This document shows positions 16,701-28,545 of a stretch of DNA of 64,000 nt, one piece after another. The position numbers and the translations under genes were made by a program. This DNA is from Pseudomonas alcaligenes (GTDB lineage: Bacteria > Pseudomonadota > Gammaproteobacteria > Pseudomonadales > Pseudomonadaceae), in assembly GCF_041729615.1 (NCBI RefSeq), contig NZ_CP154874.1, forward strand, positions 1,183,001-1,247,000, read 5' to 3'. Under the pieces are notes generated by a model. That model made no database searches. It saw nothing but the letters and a program-made list of their open reading frames with translations, and had not been told where the DNA came from. Position 1 is the first letter of the stretch; each line of letters begins with the position of its first letter.

Positions 16701-18625
16701 AGGTTGTCGCTGGCCAGCTTGTTGCCGGCCGGGTCGGCCAGCAGGATCTCGAACTCGGCCAGGCCGTCGCCGTCCACGCTGTCGCCGTCGTACAGGCCGC
16801 GCAGGCCCGGCAGGCGCTCGGCCGGCCACACCGGCTGCACCAGGCGGCGGGTGATCGGGCGACCGCCGGATTCCTGCAGGCTGGCCTGGAGGATCAGTTG
16901 CAGCGGCGACTTGGCCTCGGCCCAGCGGTTCTCCACGCCGACCGTGGCCTTGCCCTGGGCGTCCAGGATGGTCTCCTCCAGCTCCAGGTCCTGGCTCAGC
17001 TCCTCCTCGGTGACCGAGCCGAACTGGTAACCGGGCAGCGCCGCCACGGCCTCGCGCAGCGGACGCACGTAGACCTGGCCGGTCAGGCGGTTGCCGGCGG
17101 CCGGCGCACCGTAGAGGTAGCGCCCCTCGACCTGAAAGCGCGCCTCGTCGCTCGGCGCGATGGGCGTCTCGCTGCCCTTCAGCTCCAGTGCCAGGCGCTC
17201 GGGGAGGAAATCCTCGACCAGGAATTCGTAGACCTGGCGACGACCGCCGCCGAAGTCGAACAGCAGCTGCCAGCGCCCGGTCGGCGCCTCGCCGGCCAGT
17301 TGCAGCTTGTACTGGTAGAGGCCGCCCGCGCCTGGCTCCCAGACGAACTTGCGGCTGACCTGCTCGTCCGGCCGGCGCACTTCCACGTTGACCGGCTGCG
17401 GCTGCACCGCGCGGCCATCGGCATCGCGCAGCAGGGCGTTGAGCAGGACCAGCTCGCCGGGGCGATACAGGTCGCGCGGGCCGAACACGAAGAACTGCAG
17501 CGGGTTGGCCAGCGGGCCGGTGATGTCGAACTCGGCCAGGTCAAGGGCCGGGCTGCCGAGGTTGAGCAGGCTGGTCTGCTCGCCCTGGCGGGCCAGCACC
17601 AGGGTGGCCTTGTCCGGCAACGGCAGCTCGGCATGGCCGCTGTCGTCGGTCTCAGCGCTGGCCAGCACCTGGCCCTTGTCGCCGAGCAGTTCGACTTGCA
17701 CGCCCTCCAGCGCCTTGCCGCCTTCCAGGGCCTGGGCGAAGGCGTCCAGGCGGCCGTGGTAGCGGTGCACCGACAGGCCGATGTCGCTCAAGGTGAACAG
17801 GGTCGCCGGCTGCGAATAGTTGTAGGTACCGGCCTGGCGCATCACCGCCAGGTAAACGCCGGGCTGCTTGAACGGCTCCAGGCCGGCGATCGGCAGCAGC
17901 AGGGTATCGCGGGTGTTGCGCGCCGGATTGAGGTCGAAGCGCCCGCCATAGACCAGCTCGGCCATCGGCAGCAGCTCGCGCGACTGCCAGGTGTCGAGGT
18001 TGGCGTTGCGCCCCCACTGGGCGAGGAAGCTGGGCAGGGCCTCCTGCTTGATGCGGAAGAACTCGACGTTGACCTTGTCGACGTTCAGCGCGATCACCGG
18101 CAGGCCCTCGGCCAGGCGGGTCGGCAGCAGCGAGCCACGGCTGGCGAAGCCGACCGTGGGCTGCAGATCGCGGGTGTCGAGGGTGGCGCTGTACTCGGCG
18201 GCCAGTTCGCTGCCGTTGATCGCGCGCAGGCCGGGGTCGACCGACAGCACCAGGCTGCGCCGCGGTTCCAGGTGGCGCAGGCGCAGCTCCATCAGGTTGT
18301 CCGAAAGCTCCCAGGCGCCGTCGACCTTGCCGCTCTTCTTGTCGACCAGGTGCAGCTTGCTGGCGAAGTCCTGGTCCGGGTCCAGCGGCACGCTGAAGCT
18401 CACCGACAGGGTGCTGGCGCCGTCCAGCTGGATTTCCGAGGCATCGGCCACGCTCAGCTCGCGGCCGGCGTAGCGCTTGGCCAGCGCCGCCTGGTCCACC
18501 GCCGGCCGCGCCGCATCCTGCGTGGCGGCGGGGCTGGTGGTGGGCGCCGGGGTATCGGGGGTGGAGGAATCACAGGCGCTCAGCAGCGCGAGCGCGACGG
18601 CCAGAAACAATCCTTTGCAATGCAT
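13724..18625 (-). CDS. yfhM: periplasmic alpha-2-macroglobulin family lipoprotein
   Basis: A 1633-residue bacterial alpha-2-macroglobulin, thought to trap proteases that breach the outer membrane. The signal peptide ends in the lipobox LLSAC (Cys near residue 18). Macroglobulin-like domains follow, including GPRDLYRPGELV, which opens a typical MG domain, then the thioester motif CLEQ in YPYGCLEQTTSG (Cys about 1165) inside an alpha/alpha toroid domain, and a receptor-binding-like C-terminus. The presence of CLEQ indicates the covalent-trapping type. It belongs with pbpC, as in Escherichia coli, although a DUF559 gene and a small membrane gene now lie between them. Confidence 0.94.
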   Translation of the reverse strand: MHCKGLFLAVALALLSACDSSTPDTPAPTTSPAATQDAARPAVDQAALAKRYAGRELSVADASEIQLDGASTLSVSFSVPLDPDQDFASKLHLVDKKSGKVDGAWELSDNLMELRLRHLEPRRSLVLSVDPGLRAINGSELAAEYSATLDTRDLQPTVGFASRGSLLPTRLAEGLPVIALNVDKVNVEFFRIKQEALPSFLAQWGRNANLDTWQSRELLPMAELVYGGRFDLNPARNTRDTLLLPIAGLEPFKQPGVYLAVMRQAGTYNYSQPATLFTLSDIGLSVHRYHGRLDAFAQALEGGKALEGVQVELLGDKGQVLASAETDDSGHAELPLPDKATLVLARQGEQTSLLNLGSPALDLAEFDITGPLANPLQFFVFGPRDLYRPGELVLLNALLRDADGRAVQPQPVNVEVRRPDEQVSRKFVWEPGAGGLYQYKLQLAGEAPTGRWQLLFDFGGGRRQVYEFLVEDFLPERLALELKGSETPIAPSDEARFQVEGRYLYGAPAAGNRLTGQVYVRPLREAVAALPGYQFGSVTEEELSQDLELEETILDAQGKATVGVENRWAEAKSPLQLILQASLQESGGRPITRRLVQPVWPAERLPGLRGLYDGDSVDGDGLAEFEILLADPAGNKLASDNLQVRLIRERRDYYWSFSESEGWNYHYNEKFLNLGEESIQVAAGGTARVSFPVEWGPYRVEVTDPQTGLTSSLRFWAGYSWQDNTEGGAVRPDQVKLALDKPAYGAGDTAQVTVTPPAGGSGYLMVESSDGPLWWQEIEVPAEGKSFDIPLAKEWARHDLYVSALVIRPGERKAGATPKRAVGLLHLPFDRAPRQLQVSLTAPEKMRPQQPLKVKVQAKNADGSIPQKVNVLVAAVDVGILNITEYQTPDPFVELFGRKAYGVDQLDVYGQLIEAGQGRLAKLAFGGDAALAKGGKRPDTSVTIVALQSVPIELNAQGEGDVSLDIPDFNGELRLMAQAWTDERYGMGEGKTVVAAPLVAELSAPRFLAGGDETSVALDLTNLSGAAQKLEVQIEAEGQLSLADPAGHSAPLALDQAQRHTLRIPVRAAGGYGTGVLRVKVNGLSLPGENLPAFAREWRIGVRSAWPAQQRHLRSVLQGDSWQLPAGTLAAFEPAGREALLSVSSRPPLNLAEQIQALRAYPYGCLEQTTSGLYPSLYADAATLQKLGLEGEPDEQRRNSIEIGIERLLGMQRYNGSFGLWGSDSEEEYWLTAYVTDFLLRAREQGFAVPPEALEKASERLLRYLQDRQLVDVGYSDNLDHTRFAVQAYAGLVLARSQQAPLGSLRALYDRRADAKSGLPLVQLAVALQKMGDKPRADEALALGLGLGRQRQEWLADYGSPLRDQALIYALLEENDLAAGSRDQLLFSLAEERALQDYLSTQERNALFLAGRGLIKTPEKSWNAVLEAGGQVRELSNAQPAVKLDGASLSEPLSLSTGFADKLYQQLTISGYPTQAPAARGNNLSIERGFYGLDGRPLDLGNLASGQLVLVHLAVRAEERVPDALVVDLLPAGLELENQNLAQSAASLDDASSAVKEWQKAMQNAAIKHQEFRDDRFVAAVDVNGYDTTHLLYLARAVTPGSYRVPPPQVESMYRPAWNAVGAAPAQLVVRER

Positions 18626-18709
18626 GGCAGACTCTCGGAAGAGTGAGGTGGGAAGCTCAGCACTATAGCCGAGCCGACCACCACCTTCGAGGAACCGCCA
18701 CGCAGTTCG

Positions 18710-19174
18710 CTAATGGCTCAGCTCACAGAGCTGGGCATTCGGCGCCAGGCGGAAGAAGTCCTCGATCGGCAGACGCACCAGGCTCTCGTGGTCACCGGCC
18801 TCCAGATAGATGTCGGCCTGGCGCGCCAGCGCCGGGTCGATCAGCATGCCCATGCCGTAGGCTTCGCCGATGGCCGGGATGGCGCCGCGCTCGCAGTCCT
18901 TGAACAGGCTGCCGAGGTTCTGCTCGCGGGTCAGCTGCCAGCGCCAGGGTCCCTTGTGCACCTTGTTCAGGTCGAGCAGGCGGTTGGCCGGCAGCACGGC
19001 CATCAGGTAGTGGCCTCGGCGGTCGTCGAGCACCACCGACTTGGCCATGCGCTCGGCCGGGATGCGCGCCTTGCGCGCCGACTCCAGGCTGGTGGCGGAA
19101 TGCTCGTGTTCGACCAGATCGTAATGACAGTCGGCCCGCTTCAGGCTGCGGACCAGGGTTTCGGCCATGCGCAT
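18710..19174 (-). CDS. YbaK/EbsC-type aminoacyl-tRNA deacylase
   Basis: A 154-residue YbaK/ProX-domain protein. Family members hydrolyse mischarged aminoacyl-tRNAs in trans in the cytoplasm. Seen: VVLDDRRGHYLMAVLPANRLLDL with the usual family pattern, and a central DCERGAIPAIGEAYGMGMLID segment. MRMAETL is taken as the start because GAGGAGG lies six bases upstream of that ATG. Which tRNA it edits cannot be told from the sequence. Confidence 0.87.
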   Translation of the reverse strand: MRMAETLVRSLKRADCHYDLVEHEHSATSLESARKARIPAERMAKSVVLDDRRGHYLMAVLPANRLLDLNKVHKGPWRWQLTREQNLGSLFKDCERGAIPAIGEAYGMGMLIDPALARQADIYLEAGDHESLVRLPIEDFFRLAPNAQLCELSH

Positions 19175-19308
19175 GCTGCACCTCCTCGGCCGCGACCAGC
19201 TGCGGCCCTCCGTTGCTTGCAGTCTAGCCGGCGCGGCGCTCGCCCGGCCTTGCACTTGCGACTATCCGGGGCAGTGCGTTAGATGGCTTTGCGCTATGCC
19301 TGCGCGCC

Positions 19309-19314
19309 TATAAT
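19309..19314 (+). promoter_or_regulatory. -10 promoter element before the MATE gene
   Basis: A perfect TATAAT lies 22 bases before the MATE start codon. No good -35 hexamer is seen at 16-18 bases upstream (nearest is a weak GCTTTG), and the leader would be very short. Confidence 0.35.
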
Positions 19315-19336
19315 CGGCCTTTTGCCGGAATCGCCC

Positions 19337-20683
19337 ATGCCCGCACTGCTCGCCGCCTGGCGCCATGCCCCGACCCACAGGCGGGTCTGGGCGCTGGCCG
19401 CGCCGATGATCCTGTCCAACCTCTCGGTGCCCCTGGTGGCGCTGGTGGATACGGCGGTGATCGGCCATTTGCCGCACGCCCACCAGCTCGGTGCGGTGGC
19501 CGTGGGCGGCAGCCTGTACGCCATGCTGGTCGGGGTGTTCGGCATCCTGCGCATGAGCGCCACCGGGTTCGCCGCCCAGGCGGTGGGCCGCGGCGACGGC
19601 GCCGCGCTGCGCCAGGTGCTGCTGCAGAGCCTGGCCCTGGCCGGGCTGATCGCCCTGCTGGTCGGCCTGCTGGCCATCCCCCTGAGCGACCTGGCGCTGC
19701 AGCTGATGCGCCCCTCGGCGCAGCTCGACGCGCTGACCCGCGCCTTCTTCCATGAGCGCCTGCTGGGTCTGCCGGCGACCCTGGCGGTGGCCGCGCTGAT
19801 CGGCTGGCTGCTCGGTACGCAGAGCGCGCGCGGGGCACTGGCGGTGATGCTGACCACCAACCTGCTCAACGTCGCCCTCAACCTGTGGTTCGTCCTCGGC
19901 CTGGACTGGGGCGTACTCGGCTCGGCGCGCGCCTCGGTGCTCGCCGAATGGTGCGGCGCCCTGCTCGGCCTGTTTCTCGCCTGGCGCACCCTCGAGCGCC
20001 ACCCAGGGCGAATCGACCGCGCGGCGCTGCGCCAGTGGCACAGCTGGCGCGCGCTGCTGGCGGTGAACCGCGACATCCTGATCCGCACCCTGGCCCTGCA
20101 CCTGGTGTTCTTCCTCATCACTGTGCAGGGCACCCGCCTGGGCGACGCCACGGTGGCGGCCAACGCCCTGCTGCTCAACGGCCTGCTGCTCGCCGCCTTT
20201 GCCCTCGACGGCCTGGCCCACGCGGTGGAGGCGCTGTGCGGCCATGCCATCGGCGCGCGCGACCGCCTGGCGCTGCGCCGCGCCCTGGTGGTGGCCGGCG
20301 GCTGGTCGCTGCTCGGCAGCCTGTTGTTCGCCCTGCTGTTCCTGCTCGGCGGCCGGCTGTTCGTCGAGCTGCAGAGCGACATCGCCGCCGTGCGCGCGGT
20401 GGCCTACCAGTACCTGCCCTACCTGGCCACCCTGCCGCTGGTGGCGGTGTGGAGCTACCTGCTCGACGGCCTGTTCATCGGCGCCACCCGAGCCCGCGAG
20501 ATGCGCAACGCCATGCTGGTCAGCGTGGCCCTGGGCCTGGCCCTCGGCTGGCTGCTGCGCGGCCTGGGCAACCACGGCCTGTGGCTGGCGCTCCTATGCT
20601 TTATGCTGATGCGTGGGCTCAGCCTGGCCGTTCTCGGCTGGCGCCTGCACCGGCAAGATGCCTGGCTGGCCCCCCAACACTGA
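19337..20683 (+). CDS. MATE-family efflux transporter (DinF/NorM-like)
   Basis: A 448-residue inner-membrane protein with about twelve helices, of the multidrug and toxic compound extrusion superfamily. The N-terminal half has APMILSNLSVPLVALVDTAVIGHL with the conserved asparagine and aspartate, the second half ALDGLAHAVEALCGHAIGARD. The pattern is closer to DinF than to NorM. It would export cationic compounds in exchange for H+ or Na+. The start MPALLAAW is chosen over an upstream ATG at 19283, which would place TATAAT inside the gene. The cyclase gene starts 12 bases after it. Confidence 0.9.
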   Translation: MPALLAAWRHAPTHRRVWALAAPMILSNLSVPLVALVDTAVIGHLPHAHQLGAVAVGGSLYAMLVGVFGILRMSATGFAAQAVGRGDGAALRQVLLQSLALAGLIALLVGLLAIPLSDLALQLMRPSAQLDALTRAFFHERLLGLPATLAVAALIGWLLGTQSARGALAVMLTTNLLNVALNLWFVLGLDWGVLGSARASVLAEWCGALLGLFLAWRTLERHPGRIDRAALRQWHSWRALLAVNRDILIRTLALHLVFFLITVQGTRLGDATVAANALLLNGLLLAAFALDGLAHAVEALCGHAIGARDRLALRRALVVAGGWSLLGSLLFALLFLLGGRLFVELQSDIAAVRAVAYQYLPYLATLPLVAVWSYLLDGLFIGATRAREMRNAMLVSVALGLALGWLLRGLGNHGLWLALLCFMLMRGLSLAVLGWRLHRQDAWLAPQH

Positions 20684-20695
20684 GCGGAGATGGAT

Positions 20696-21730
20696 ATGCT
20701 GCCTGCCCCCTGCCCTGCCGATGAACACCTGCGCCAGCGCGCCCTGGACGACCTGGAGCTGGTCGATACACCTGCCGAGATATACCTCGACACCCTGGTA
20801 CGCCTGACCCGCGAGCTGTTCGGGGTAGAGACGGTGCTGGTCAGCCTGATCGACCACGACCGCCAGTGGTTCAAGGCACGTATCGGCCTGGAGCTGACCG
20901 AGACCCCGCGCGACATCTCCTTCTGCGGCCACGCCGTGGCCCAGCGCAGTCCGCTGGTGGTGGAGGATGCGCGGCAGGACCCACGCTTCGCCGACAATCC
21001 GGTGGTCACCGGACCGCCCTTCATCCGCTTCTACGCCGGCCAGCCGCTGTTCCACGATAACCAGCCGATCGGCACCCTGTGCATACTGCATCCCCAGCCG
21101 CGCGGGCTGAGCCAGCAGGAGCGCTTGCGCCTGCGCGACCTGGCCACCCTGGCCGAGGGCTACCTGCAGCTGCGCAGCATGGGCCAGCAGGCCCAGCAGC
21201 TGCGCCAGGCGGTCAACCGCGAGCAGCGCAAAGCATTGATCGACGCCCTGACCCAACTGTGGAACCGTGCCGCCCTCGACCAGTTCTTCGCCCGCGAACA
21301 GGCCAGTGCCCTGGCCGCCGGCCTGAGCCTGGGCGCCATCTACATCGACCTCGACCATTTCAAGCAGGTCAACGACCAGTTCGGCCATGCCGGTGGCGAC
21401 CAGGTGCTGTGGCAGAGCGCCCGGCGCATGGCCGCGGCGCTACGCCCGAACGATCTGCTGGTACGCCTGGGCGGCGAGGAGTTCGTCGCCCTGGTGGCGG
21501 TGCATGACGAGCACGAGCTGAGTCTGATCGCCGAGCGCGTGCGCCATACCATCGCCGACCAGCCGATGAGCATCGGCGCGCTCCAGCACCCGATGACCAC
21601 CAGCCTGGGCACCGCCCTGGCCTGCCCGGGCGAGCCGCAGGCCGAACTGCTGGAGCGCGCCGACCGCGCCCTCTACCAGGCCAAGCAACAGGGCCGCAAC
21701 CGTACGGTCCATGCCGATCCCACCATCTGA
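20696..21730 (+). CDS. GAF-GGDEF diguanylate cyclase
   Basis: A 344-residue soluble protein. A GAF domain (about residues 15-155; FGVETVLVSLIDHDRQWFK, ISFCGHAV) is followed by a GGDEF domain (about 175-340). The active site reads LVRLGGEEFVAL and the inhibition site RPND lies five residues before it, so it should make cyclic di-GMP under product control. No partner phosphodiesterase domain is present. ATG at 20696 is chosen because GGAG is six bases upstream; the ATG at 20690 abuts it. It is probably co-transcribed with the MATE gene. Confidence 0.9.
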   Translation: MLPAPCPADEHLRQRALDDLELVDTPAEIYLDTLVRLTRELFGVETVLVSLIDHDRQWFKARIGLELTETPRDISFCGHAVAQRSPLVVEDARQDPRFADNPVVTGPPFIRFYAGQPLFHDNQPIGTLCILHPQPRGLSQQERLRLRDLATLAEGYLQLRSMGQQAQQLRQAVNREQRKALIDALTQLWNRAALDQFFAREQASALAAGLSLGAIYIDLDHFKQVNDQFGHAGGDQVLWQSARRMAAALRPNDLLVRLGGEEFVALVAVHDEHELSLIAERVRHTIADQPMSIGALQHPMTTSLGTALACPGEPQAELLERADRALYQAKQQGRNRTVHADPTI

Positions 21731-21739
21731 GGAGCCCCC

Positions 21740-22198
21740 ATGGCCGACGCCATCGCCGCCAGCCTGCACTACCTGTCGATCTTCGTGCTGTTCGCCCTGC
21801 TCACCAGCGAGCACGTGCTGTTCAAGGCCGAACTGGACGCCGCCACCGCCCGCCGCCTGCAACGCATCGACATCGCCTACGGCATCAGCGCCGGCCTGGT
21901 GCTGGCCACCGGCCTGGTGCGGGTGCTGTGGTACGGCAAGGGTCTGGACTACTACCTGCACAACGGGCTGTTCCACGCCAAGGTCAGCCTGTTCCTGCTG
22001 ATCGGCCTGCTGTCGATCGTGCCGACCCTGACCTTCTTCGGCTGGCGCAACGAGCTGCTGGCCGGCAAGGCGCCGAGCATCAGCCCGGCCACGGCCCGGC
22101 GCACCCTGTGGGTGATCCGCATCGAGCTGCTCCTGCTGCTCTGCCTGCCCTTCCTGGCCAGCCTGATGGCGCGTGGCCACGGGATGTTCGGCGGTTAA
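21740..22198 (+). CDS. DUF2214 family membrane protein
   Basis: A 152-residue integral membrane protein with four predicted helices, matching DUF2214: HYLSIFVLFALLTSEHVLFK at the start, YGISAGLVLATGLVRVLWYGKG in the middle, and a conserved NGLFHAKVSLFLLIGLLS segment. The family is related in layout to DUF2214/YkvI-like small redox or ion proteins but no activity is established. It follows the cyclase by nine bases and ends before a strong bidirectional terminator. Confidence 0.85.
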   Translation: MADAIAASLHYLSIFVLFALLTSEHVLFKAELDAATARRLQRIDIAYGISAGLVLATGLVRVLWYGKGLDYYLHNGLFHAKVSLFLLIGLLSIVPTLTFFGWRNELLAGKAPSISPATARRTLWVIRIELLLLLCLPFLASLMARGHGMFGG

Positions 22199-22205
22199 TC
22201 ATGTT

Positions 22206-22257
22206 GTAGCCCGGATGCAATCCGGGGGGCGCCTGTCCCGGATTGCATCCGGGCTAC
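22206..22257. repeat. GTAGCCCGGAT palindromic repeat (perfect 20-bp arms)
   Basis: Left arm 22206-22225 and right arm 22238-22257 are perfect reverse complements, starting GTAGCCCGGATG and ending CATCCGGGCTAC, with a 12-base loop. A second copy with one mismatch lies at 40682-40741. It lies between convergent genes. Confidence 0.85.
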
Positions 22258-22266
22258 CGTGCAGAG

Positions 22267-22292
22267 AAAAGCCCGGCGAATGCCGGGCTTTT
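22267..22292. terminator. bidirectional rho-independent terminator
   Basis: An 11-bp stem AAAAGCCCGGC / GCCGGGCTTTT with a GAAT loop. The A and T runs on both sides let it serve DUF2214 on the plus strand and speA on the minus strand. Confidence 0.88.
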
Positions 22293-22320
22293 TCGTTCAC
22301 GCGCAGGAGCTGCCGCTGGC

Positions 22321-24234
<1,914 letters not shown>

Positions 24235-24354
24235 CGAGGTCTCCTGTTGGCGAGGGAAAAGTGCCGCCCATGGGCAGCCTGGTATAGAGCATGGATATGA
24301 CGATTGCCGGTGCCTGCAGCGCACCGCTCTCGGGGAAGTTTAGGAAACCCCGGC

Positions 24355-24726
24355 TCAGCCGCCGGATTTCTTGGCCTTGAAGCCGCGCTTGGCCAGCTCT
24401 TCGAGGAGCAGCTCAACCATGTCGCCCTGGATCTCGATGACCCCGTCCTTGAGCCCGCCGCCGCAGCCGCAACGCTTCTTCAGGGCGCTGGCCAGCTCCT
24501 TCAGCTCGGCCTCGGGCAGCGGCACGCCGGTGACGGTGGTGACGGTCTTGCCGCCACGGCCCTTGGTCTCGCGGCGCACGCGGGCGATGCCGTCGCCTTC
24601 GGGAATCCGGCTCTGCTTGCAGATGCAGGCGGCCACGGGCTGGCCACAGTCGGGGCAGTGCCGACCGGCATCGGTGGAATAGACGAGACCGCCCAGGGCG
24701 GAGAACGACGAAGCTTTCTTGACCAC
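24355..24726 (-). CDS. SUI1/eIF1-like translation initiation factor (YciH)
   Basis: A 123-residue SUI1-domain protein. The N-terminal part carries cysteine pairs (CPDCGQPVAACIC), the C-terminal SUI1 domain runs VTTVTGVPLPEAELKELA and KRCGCGG to the end. E. coli YciH influences start-codon fidelity on the ribosome. Translation probably starts at GTG 24726 (VVKKASSF), since GAGGAA lies seven bases upstream and no ATG does. It is next to speA on the same strand but is separated by 120 bases. Confidence 0.9.
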   Translation of the reverse strand: MVKKASSFSALGGLVYSTDAGRHCPDCGQPVAACICKQSRIPEGDGIARVRRETKGRGGKTVTTVTGVPLPEAELKELASALKKRCGCGGGLKDGVIEIQGDMVELLLEELAKRGFKAKKSGG

Positions 24727-24978
24727 CGGCTTTTCCTCGTAGGGGTCAGGATAGCGACTGGCCGGCAGGCAACCGACCGCGAAGCCCCACTCAGGCAGGG
24801 GCAGCGCAACCAGGCATGGCGCCTGGCTTGGAAAGGTGGCGCAGTGTAAGGGCAAAAGGCCGGGATGCTAAGTGCGAAATTGCGCCATTGATCGACGGAT
24901 TGGCGACCTCGTGCGGCATCGCGCACGCCGCGCACGGAAATACTGCACAAAACCAGGCCCGGCGCGGGCCGCGGCGGC

Positions 24979-25515
24979 TCAGGCCAGGGCGGCCAGGTAC
25001 AGCCGCAAGGCCTGCAGCGAGTCCGGGCAGTAGGGCTTGCCCAGCGCCTCCTCCAGCGCCTGCTGCGGGGCGATGAAGCGTGCCTCCAGCACCTCCTCCG
25101 GCTGCAGGCGCAGCGGCGCGTCGGAGACGGCCGCGTACACCGCGCACCACAGGCGATTGCCCGGCACATCGAAGAAGAAACGCCCATGTTCGTGCAGGGC
25201 CACGCCGGCGATGCCCAGCTCCTCGTGCAGCTCGCGGGCGGCGGACTCGGCATAGCTCTCGCCTTCGCCGACCATGCCGCCGGCCGCCACATCCCAGTAG
25301 CCGGGATAGATCGCCTTGCTCAGGGTACGCCGGTGCACGCACAGCTCACCGCGCGTGTTGAACAGCAGGATGAAGGTGCCGCGCCCGATCAGCCCGCGTT
25401 CGCGTAGTTCGGCACGTGGCAGGCTGCCGAGCAGGTGGTCCTGCTCGTCGACCCAGGCGATGCGCTCGGCGTCGGAGGCGGCCCGGTGCGCCGCCTCGCG
25501 CGCGCTGATGGCCAT
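24979..25515 (-). CDS. Nudix hydrolase
   Basis: A 178-residue Nudix protein. A complete Nudix box is present: GMVGEGESYAESAARELHEE followed by LGI (about residues 83-105). N-terminal layout (WVDEQDHLLGSLPRAELRERGLIGRGTFI) and HRRTLSKAIYPGYWDV resemble the YfcD/isopentenyl-diphosphate isomerase-like branch, so the substrate is uncertain. Its ATG overlaps the stop of the DUF2333 gene by one base (TGATG), so both are likely translated from one mRNA. Confidence 0.88.
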   Translation of the reverse strand: MAISAREAAHRAASDAERIAWVDEQDHLLGSLPRAELRERGLIGRGTFILLFNTRGELCVHRRTLSKAIYPGYWDVAAGGMVGEGESYAESAARELHEELGIAGVALHEHGRFFFDVPGNRLWCAVYAAVSDAPLRLQPEEVLEARFIAPQQALEEALGKPYCPDSLQALRLYLAALA

Positions 25516-26585
25516 CAGCCCTGGCTCAGCAGGGTGCGCAGGTCGATGATCGCGGCATTGGCGCGGGAGATGTAGTTGGCCATCACCAGCGAATGGTTGG
25601 CCAGCACCCCGTAGCCGCTGCCGTTGAGCACCATCGGGCTCCACAGCGGCTCCTGGGCCGCCTCCAGCTCGCGGATGATCTGCCGCACGCTGACGGTGGC
25701 GTTCTTCTTCGCCAGCACGTCGGCGAAGTCCACCTCGATGGCGCGCAGGATGTGCGACAGCGCCCAGGCCTGGCCACGGGCCTCGTAGAACACGTTGTCG
25801 ATCTGCAGCCAGGGGGTCTTCACCTCCTCCTCGCGCACCGGCAGGCTCTCGCCCACGGGCGCGCCCTGGCCCTCGCCCACGTCGGTGTTCAGGCGTACCC
25901 GGCCGACGCTGGCGGACAGGCGCTGGGACAGCGAACCGAGGCGGGTGGCGACGTCGCCCAGCCAGTTGTTGAGGTTGTCGGCGCGGGTATAGAACTGCGC
26001 CTTGGGCTGGCCTGGGTCGGCCAGGGCGGCCAGGTAGCGATCCAGCGACTTGATGCCCTCGGCATACTCGGCCTCGGAGGCCGGCAGGGCCCAGGACTTG
26101 TTGTCGAAGTTGAAGCGCGGCTCGGCCTTGGCCAGGTTGGGGTCCTCGGTGGACTGCGACTGCGAGCGAGCGAAGTCCTTGCGCAGCGCCCGCGACAGAT
26201 CGCGCACCTGCACCAGCACGCCGTATTCCCAGGCCGGCATGTTGTCCAGCCACAGGCCGGGCGGGGCGATGTCGTTGGACAGGTAGCCGCCGGGCTTGCT
26301 CAGCAGGGTCTCGGACACCTGCTTGAGGGTCTCCACCGTGGTGTAGCCGCTGACCAGCTTGCGCTGGGCCTGCTCGGCCGCGGCCTGGGCATGCTGCTGC
26401 ACCGGGAACAGCTCAGGCTCCTGGCTCCAGTACCAGCCAACCAGCAGGGCGGCGAGCAGGTAGAGGCCGAGCAGGCTACCCAGCGTCTTGCCCAGCCAGC
26501 CACCGCGTGCGTAGCTGCGCACGCCATCAACCGAGTCTCCGAGGTTGTCACGCAGCTCGCCCGCGCGATTCTTCCAGTCCAGCAT
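25515..26585 (-). CDS. DUF2333 family protein
   Basis: A 356-residue protein with one N-terminal membrane helix (about residues 33-52, LGSLLGLYLLAALLVGWYW) and a large, mainly helical periplasmic part, matching DUF2333. Conserved-looking segments include LSNDIAPPGLWLDNMPAWEYG and QIDNVFYEARGQAWALSHILRAIEVDF. No function is known. It is the first gene of a two-gene unit with the Nudix hydrolase, and divergent from gcbA across 243 bp in which no clear promoter or repeat was recognised. Confidence 0.88.
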   Translation of the reverse strand: MLDWKNRAGELRDNLGDSVDGVRSYARGGWLGKTLGSLLGLYLLAALLVGWYWSQEPELFPVQQHAQAAAEQAQRKLVSGYTTVETLKQVSETLLSKPGGYLSNDIAPPGLWLDNMPAWEYGVLVQVRDLSRALRKDFARSQSQSTEDPNLAKAEPRFNFDNKSWALPASEAEYAEGIKSLDRYLAALADPGQPKAQFYTRADNLNNWLGDVATRLGSLSQRLSASVGRVRLNTDVGEGQGAPVGESLPVREEEVKTPWLQIDNVFYEARGQAWALSHILRAIEVDFADVLAKKNATVSVRQIIRELEAAQEPLWSPMVLNGSGYGVLANHSLVMANYISRANAAIIDLRTLLSQG

Positions 26586-26828
26586 GATCTTGGTCCTTAG
26601 CTTGCACCCGTCGTCCGCTCTTGCTGCGGCCGATTCCTCGACAGCACTATAAGTGAAGCTCGGATCGGAAGCAGTGTCGGAATGGTCTCATAGGTTGTAC
26701 ATGCGGCTGATTCGGCCAAATGCTGGAAAACCGGCGCCAGATGATCGATGGTTGTCGTACAGATAATAACCAGTGGTAGCATGACGCCATCACGCAGCAC
26801 TCGAGGCCTGCACCAGCCAGATGCCCTT

Positions 26829-28466
<1,638 letters not shown>

Positions 28467-28477
28467 TCCGCGTCATG

Positions 28478-28506
28478 CCGTCATAAAGCCGTAACCAAAC
28501 CGCAAT
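28478..28506 (+). promoter_or_regulatory. probable Pho box upstream of ctpL
   Basis: Three 7-base repeats are spaced exactly 11 bases apart: CCGTCAT (28478), CCGTAAC (28489) and CCGCAAT (28500), with AAAG and CAAA spacers. The PhoB consensus is CTGTCAT-N4-CTGTCAT. The first pair matches 11 of 14 positions. It ends 39 bases before the ctpL start, and CtpL is a phosphate-starvation chemoreceptor. Confidence 0.6.
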
Positions 28507-28545
28507 AACCTGCGGGGCATCGCCTAGGTCGTTTTCCGGTGCCCC

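Noticed and set aside
13745..18646. 1633-residue open frame antisense to the alpha-2-macroglobulin gene
   Set aside because: Gln/Gly/Ala/Arg-rich composition with no recognisable domain; it mirrors the GC-rich coding strand of a clear gene of equal length.
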